From contig SCFE01000086.1 of the NCBI GenBank assembly GCA_004352715.1, positions 556,109 through 620,108 of the forward strand: DNA of 64,000 bases, given 5' to 3'. Within the stretch, counting starts at the first letter, position 1. The number at the start of each line of letters is the position of its first letter. Positions 60,171 through 64,000 of this stretch are shown one piece after another. The notes beneath the pieces are model-generated. The model saw nothing but the letters and a program-made list of their open reading frames with translations. It was not told where the DNA came from and made no database searches. The stretch is from Hofstenia miamia. Its lineage: Eukaryota > Xenacoelomorpha > Acoela. The position numbers and the translations under genes are program-made.

Positions 60171-61697
60171 ATTACATGAAATATTTCTTGCTACAAAATA
60201 TTTTTATCACGTGTATGAAAATTGATTTTGCCTGCTATCTTAATACATGACCAAAAAAATATTATTTGCAATTGCTCTAAATTAAATTGTCCTGCATTAT
60301 TTTTATACTTTCACGAAATCTTTCTGCATTATGAAGCAATACATATTGTAGTGCACCTTGTAACACGAATTTGTCTTTTGGATGTCCTTAAGTCAACATT
60401 TATAGCCGTCCAAAAGACGTCAATATCTGTCCTCATAATGGACTCAAAAACGCATGATTTGCGAATAAATAAAGTATTATTCATGATTTTCCAAAACCCT
60501 TTCAAATGAAGTAAGGTAACTTAATCTAATAACGTTTACAACCTATGTTTGTTATTACTGAACTTCTTAATATTTAAACACAATCAAACATCTAGTAGTT
60601 TCACTAAAAAATTATGCCACTAATATCATTTATAAAGAAGGATTTAATAGCTTTACTTTTGACACTCCTAAATTCAATCTTGAAAACATTGAAAATTTTT
60701 TATTCTTTGCTATTTTTCTTAAAAATATTAACGTTTCTAAACAAAGTTTAATCATTTTTTATAATGTCACATAATATTGAATAGAAAATTTATGGTTTTT
60801 AAGATAAACATGCATTAATTTTAAACATAAATATTTTACACAGGTTGGAATGATTTATGCAAATATATATTTTGACTTCAACAATACCTTACAATGTAAA
60901 TATTAATAAAAAGTGAATAGATGCATACTAGTGAAATTGATGAAAAAGCAAATATATAAAAAATTTTGCACCTTTACAAAAGTGATATTTAAGTGTCAAA
61001 ATTTTTATTGTAAGAAACTTCTTTATAAATGATAATAATGATGGTGCTTGTGAGCAAAATGAGTAGGAAGTGTGATTGTGAGTGAAATTACACAAGCATG
61101 GTTACAAAAATCATATGCTGTGAAAGATAACACAATTAAATAACTTCATACAAAAGGTTTGTGGCAAATCATGAATAACATTTTATTTATTAGCAAATCA
61201 CGTCGTTTTTGTTTCCATTATGAGGACAGATATTAACGTCTTTTGGACGGCTATAAATGTTAACATAAGGACGTCCAAAAGACAACTTCGTGTTACTAGG
61301 GGCATTTTATTTCCCCATATATTTTCTTGAGAAGTCATAGAAAAAAGTATTTTTAACAATTTCTCTAAATTGGTCTGTATTTTTATGCTGTCACAAAATC
61401 AGACCAATTTAGAGAAACGCAAATAATACTTTTTTATATGCATTCTCAGGAAAATATATGTGTGATAAAATGCAAATTGCCTCAAATTCTAACAAACATT
61501 TTCTTTGAAGAAAGACAGCACTACAATGCACATTGCTTCAAAATGCGGAAAGACATTGTGATGGTATAAAAATGCAGGCCAATTTAGATCAATTGCTAAA
61601 AACATTTTCTGTCATGTATTAAGATAGCATGTGAAATCAATTTTCATTCGCCATTGCTTGACAGAAATATTTTGTAGCAAGAAATATTTCATGTAAT
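60171..61697. mobile_element. Fold-back element with long, internally repeated inverted arms
   Basis: The left arm starts ATTACATGAAATATTTCTTG and runs to about 60492. The right arm, about 61162-61697, is its inverted copy, reading inward TGTAGCAAGAAATATTTCAT on + at the outer end. Shared landmarks include CTTTTGGAYGTCCTTA, ATAGCCGTCCAAAAGACG and ATCTGTCCTCATAATGGA. The right arm carries about 200 extra bases (61310-61515) that form their own hairpin and repeat the arm module TCTAAATT...ATTTTTAT...TCAC. Flanking CTC trinucleotides on both sides (60168-60170 and 61698-61700) could be a 3-bp target duplication. No coding sequence is recognised in the 670-bp centre; the open frame at 60222-60509 is arm sequence. 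Confidence 0.8.
61315..61462. repeat. Nested hairpin inside the right arm of the fold-back element
   Basis: CATATATTTTCTTGAGAA at the left pairs with TTCTCAGGAAAATATATG at the right. Inside, TTTCTCTAAATTGGTCTG pairs with CAGACCAATTTAGAGAAA, leaving a short loop around TTTTTATGCTGTCACAAAAT. Confidence 0.85.
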
Positions 61698-61747
61698 CTC
61701 TGAGGACTTAGTGTTTGAAGATATCAATCCAATAATTAGAGAATTAT

Positions 61748-62659
61748 AGGGCGTCCAGGAGTTAATTGCAAAAACAAAATGCCTGTAATTTCAAAAAAAT
61801 CATTTTAAATGAACATTTTCAAATTCCTCTTACTTCTTGAATGAGAGGGATTTACATTTTTCATTTCAGCTTTGTAGTTATGACTAAATATAAACAATAC
61901 ATTTTTATTTAAAATGAACCATATATTTACTACAGTATAAACTTACAGTAACATCAAATATTTGCATTCCAACCTTAATATCCACTCAATTTCATGATCA
62001 TGCATTTTGGCTGATTACATTACTTCTCAGCTCAAAGTAAGTAAAAAATTCTCATCAACAATATTTCAGCAAGATGGAGTGAGGCCACATGCTGTGCATC
62101 AGAGTCTCCAGCTTCTTAATTCAAAGTTTCCTGGACAAGTAATTTCACAAGGAGGGGAATTTGTTTGGCAGGCGTATTCACCTGAGCTTTCACCAGTTGA
62201 TTTTGCTTTCTGCGGTTGTCTCAAGAGCAGAATACACAGTCAAAACTTTGATGACATACATGATCTCAAAGATGCCATCATGACTATTTTGAGAGAAAGA
62301 CTTCTATAAGTTGGCTGTTGAATCAATCATTAGAAGATGGTCTTTAAGAGGATGGTGATGTATTTGCCACATAGATTTCTTTATCATTGCATTCATATCC
62401 ATTCCTTAAATTTAAATTACTCATGATAAGAGATTATTTCAGTCAAAGACTTATTGTTTATATTTCATTTATACTAAATGCATTAAAATGATCGGTTTTT
62501 TAAATAAAAATATATTGTTCATAATCATCTGTAACCACAAAGCTGAAATGAAAAAGATAAATCCCCTCATTCAAGTAGCAGGAAGAATTAAAAAATGTTC
62601 ATATAGAGTAATTTTTTAGAAATTACAGGCGTTTTTTGTCTAAAATTCCGGACACCCTG
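61748..62659. mobile_element. Mariner/IS630-like deletion derivative with about 135-bp TIRs
   Basis: The left end AGGGCGTCCAGGAGTTAATT and the right end, inverted CAGGGTGTCCGGAATTTTAG, begin inverted repeats of about 135 bp. Shared blocks are GCCTGTAATTTC, AATGAACATTTT, CTTGAATGAG and TTTTTCATTTCAGCTTTGT. The left flank has TA; the right flank no longer does. The interior carries only the C-terminal part of a transposase. AGGGTGTCC-type ends are common in arthropod mariner-related elements. Confidence 0.8.
62007..62309 (+). pseudogene. Mariner/IS630-like transposase C-terminal fragment
   Basis: FSSTIFQQDGVRPHAVHQSL contains the FQQDGA.PH second-Asp motif. It is followed by LNSKFPGQVISQGGEFVWQA, then YSPELSPVDFAFCGCLKSRI, matching RSPDLSPLDFFLWG.LK with the third catalytic Asp. 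DDIHDLKDAIMTI and a stop complete it. The N-terminal DNA-binding half and first Asp are missing, with the frame starting from a non-Met codon next to the left terminal repeat, so the element is non-autonomous. Two of three catalytic acidic residues are still present. Confidence 0.8.
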
Positions 62660-62739
62660 GGCATGAACTAATTTATTCCTCTGTAGAACTTGGCATAGGC
62701 TCATTTCTTTTTGATAAAAAATAATGTAGAACATAGCAT

Positions 62740-63070
62740 TCTATTACAATAATCTCAGCATAATTGAGATTCAAATATATTGTTGTGAGTAGGATTCTAA
62801 ATCTTTGTACTAATATGCCAAAAGCATTTTCTTCCACATGTCTTGCTTGTCCTTATCTTTAATTAAATTTTCACTGTTTTTGAGTAAGATTCTAAGGGGT
62901 TATTGCTTCATTAGATTATTTGTTAAAACAAAGGTATCATCTTTTGCAGAACCCAATAAATTTGACAGTGGGCTTTCTTTGGATACATTTAAAACACCAT
63001 TTTGTAAGGCATTAAAGAACATTGAATCTTTGTATACACCACCCTTGACGTCTGAAATCTACAAAAATTA
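62740..63070 (-). pseudogene. Harbinger transposase remnant (C-terminal half)
   Basis: On the minus strand, GGVYKDSMFFNALQNGVLNV matches the Harbinger SDGGVF..S.L..AL block. ESPLSNLLGSAKDDTFVLTN then NLMKQ matches the second-Asp motif region (V.DDAF.L...LM.PY). After a stop and a frame change comes RHVEENAFGILVQRFRILLT, matching R.VVENAFGIL..RF.I with the catalytic Glu. It differs clearly from the 53-56 kb copy, so it belongs to another Harbinger family. The plus-strand open frame at 62838-63071 is its antisense shadow. Confidence 0.75.
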
Positions 63071-63071
63071 A

Positions 63072-63795
63072 TTCATATTTTGTATTTACTATAGCAAGTA
63101 GTATTATACTAAAAAATCCTTTATATTTATAATAGAGTGAACTCATGAGCTCTTGGAAATTTGAGAGCAAGTTCTGCCAACAAAAAGACTAATGGCAGCT
63201 TTTTGGGGAGTTGATTGCTTGCAAATTACTTGAATTACCAAAAAATGTGGCAAATAACAAAAAGCAAAGGATCCTCTCAAATTTATATGAAGTGAAGCCT
63301 AAATTGCCACTATTACCTCAAACAATCAGATATCCCTTTTTATAAGTCACATATTTTTGTTTGATTTCCCCACTTGTTGCTATTTTCAATTCTAATCTCC
63401 AATGAGATTAATCTAATCTGACACTCCATGAAACAGATTTTTCAGATTTCAGCCTGCTCCAACAAACTTTTTCCAATGAAAAGAGATCAACATCTGTTTG
63501 GAGTGCAGGCTAGTTTAAAAAAAATAACTAAGGGCTGATCTGGCGCTATTTATTTTCATAGCATTATACTATGTTCTGCTATTTAATTAAATTCATTTTG
63601 TTAGTTTTGTTTTTGAATTTGTCTTAGGGACATCAAATCATTTGAAATGAGTAATCCTTTCTACAGATTTAAATGAGCAAGTCTGGTTCAGTTGGCTCAA
63701 ACTTAGGAAAATAGGTCTACAAGTCTTTCTGGTCATATTGGTTCAAGTCCAAAAAGTTTGACCTTCTTCCAAGCCTAATTCATTTCAATATAAAG
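63072..63795. other. Non-coding region between element remnants
   Basis: Contains no frame I can assign. It may hold further eroded 5' sequence of the minus-strand Harbinger remnant, because that element's N-terminal exons should lie here. Confidence 0.4.
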
Positions 63796-63797
63796 GG

Positions 63798-64000
63798 TGT
63801 CCATAAAGTCTGGACACAATAAAATTTCATAATTTCACCCCTATATAAATAAGTGAACTTCTTTCCAGATAAAGAACATTAAATTTTTAAATTAACCCTT
63901 CATAGCCATATGAATAGGAGTTTAAATCTTTCTTGAAAGGTGAATGCAAAACATATGAATAGTTTTAAAACCTACATTGAAAAATAATTAATTTTCCAGT
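63798..64000. mobile_element. Left end of a mariner-type element, cut by the window edge
   Basis: AGGGTGTCCATAAAGTCTGG followed by ACACAATAAAATTTCATAAT is a typical mariner-family terminal sequence, preceded by ATATAA. The body would continue beyond the window. Confidence 0.5.

Noticed and set aside
60222-60509. 95-codon frame
   Set aside because: Lies within the left arm of the fold-back element and has no domain; the matching right arm does not preserve it.
62838-63071. Plus-strand 77-codon frame
   Set aside because: Antisense to the Harbinger remnant, whose family motifs are clear on the minus strand.
1-64000. CRISPR arrays, operons, bacterial promoters, tRNA and rRNA genes
   Set aside because: None seen; the sequence is eukaryotic, and the repeats present are microsatellites, transposons and duplications.

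Overview
This window is nuclear DNA from an AT-rich eukaryote, almost certainly an invertebrate animal. The evidence is split genes with GT-AG introns of many kilobases, a calcium-sensor gene of the animal neuronal calcium sensor / Kv-channel-interacting (NCS/KChIP) superfamily, many decayed DNA transposons (Tc1/mariner, PIF/Harbinger, P-element/THAP9-like, hAT), (TA)n microsatellites, and six assembly gaps (five of them beside or between simple repeats or AT-rich DNA). I cannot name the species. There is no prokaryotic gene organisation, CRISPR array, or tRNA or rRNA gene that I can support.

The main host gene is on the minus strand and was pieced together from four exons that no single open frame reveals. 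A candidate first coding exon lies at 46691-46588, exon 2 at 23826-23654 (EF1 region), exon 3 at 6964-6782 (EF2 and half of EF3) and exon 4 at 2204-1940 (rest of EF3 and EF4). All splice phases fit. The implied protein is about 240 residues, but a 2-base phase disturbance interrupts it just before the EF4 loop. The gene covers about 44.8 kb, so most of the left two thirds of the window is intron filled with repeats.

Inside those introns are: a 312-bp hAT-like MITE (3.8 kb); Tc1-like transposase remnants (9.6 and 20.4 kb); a PHD-finger ORF with a poly-G frameshift (14 kb); a 690-bp duplication split by an 8-N gap (15.2-16.6 kb); a 1.5-kb perfect-junction tandem duplication (24.0-27.0 kb); a P-element/THAP9-like transposase pseudogene (36.3-37.9 kb); and a DNL zinc-finger (DNLZ/Tim15-like) pseudogene beside a gap (43.7 kb).

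The right third (47-64 kb) is a transposon graveyard. It holds a LINE 3' end with an ATT tail (47.5 kb), then a nearly complete 3.4-kb PIF/Harbinger element (53441-56872) with about 109-bp terminal inverted repeats. That element carries a four-exon DDE transposase on + and a two-exon MADF/BESS protein on -, with their exons interlocked. Next come an unrecognised fragmented coding block (57.7-58.7 kb), a second decayed MADF gene split by a 474-bp hAT element, a complex fold-back element with multiply inverted modules (60.2-61.7 kb), a mariner-like deletion derivative with long TIRs (61.7-62.7 kb), a third Harbinger transposase remnant on the minus strand (62.7-63.1 kb), and the end of another mariner element at the right edge.

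The remaining sequence is AT-rich non-coding DNA. I recognised no wholly new gene system. The most distinctive items are the interlocked Harbinger gene pair, the fold-back element, the fragmented calcium-sensor gene and the unidentified coding block at 57.7-58.7 kb.
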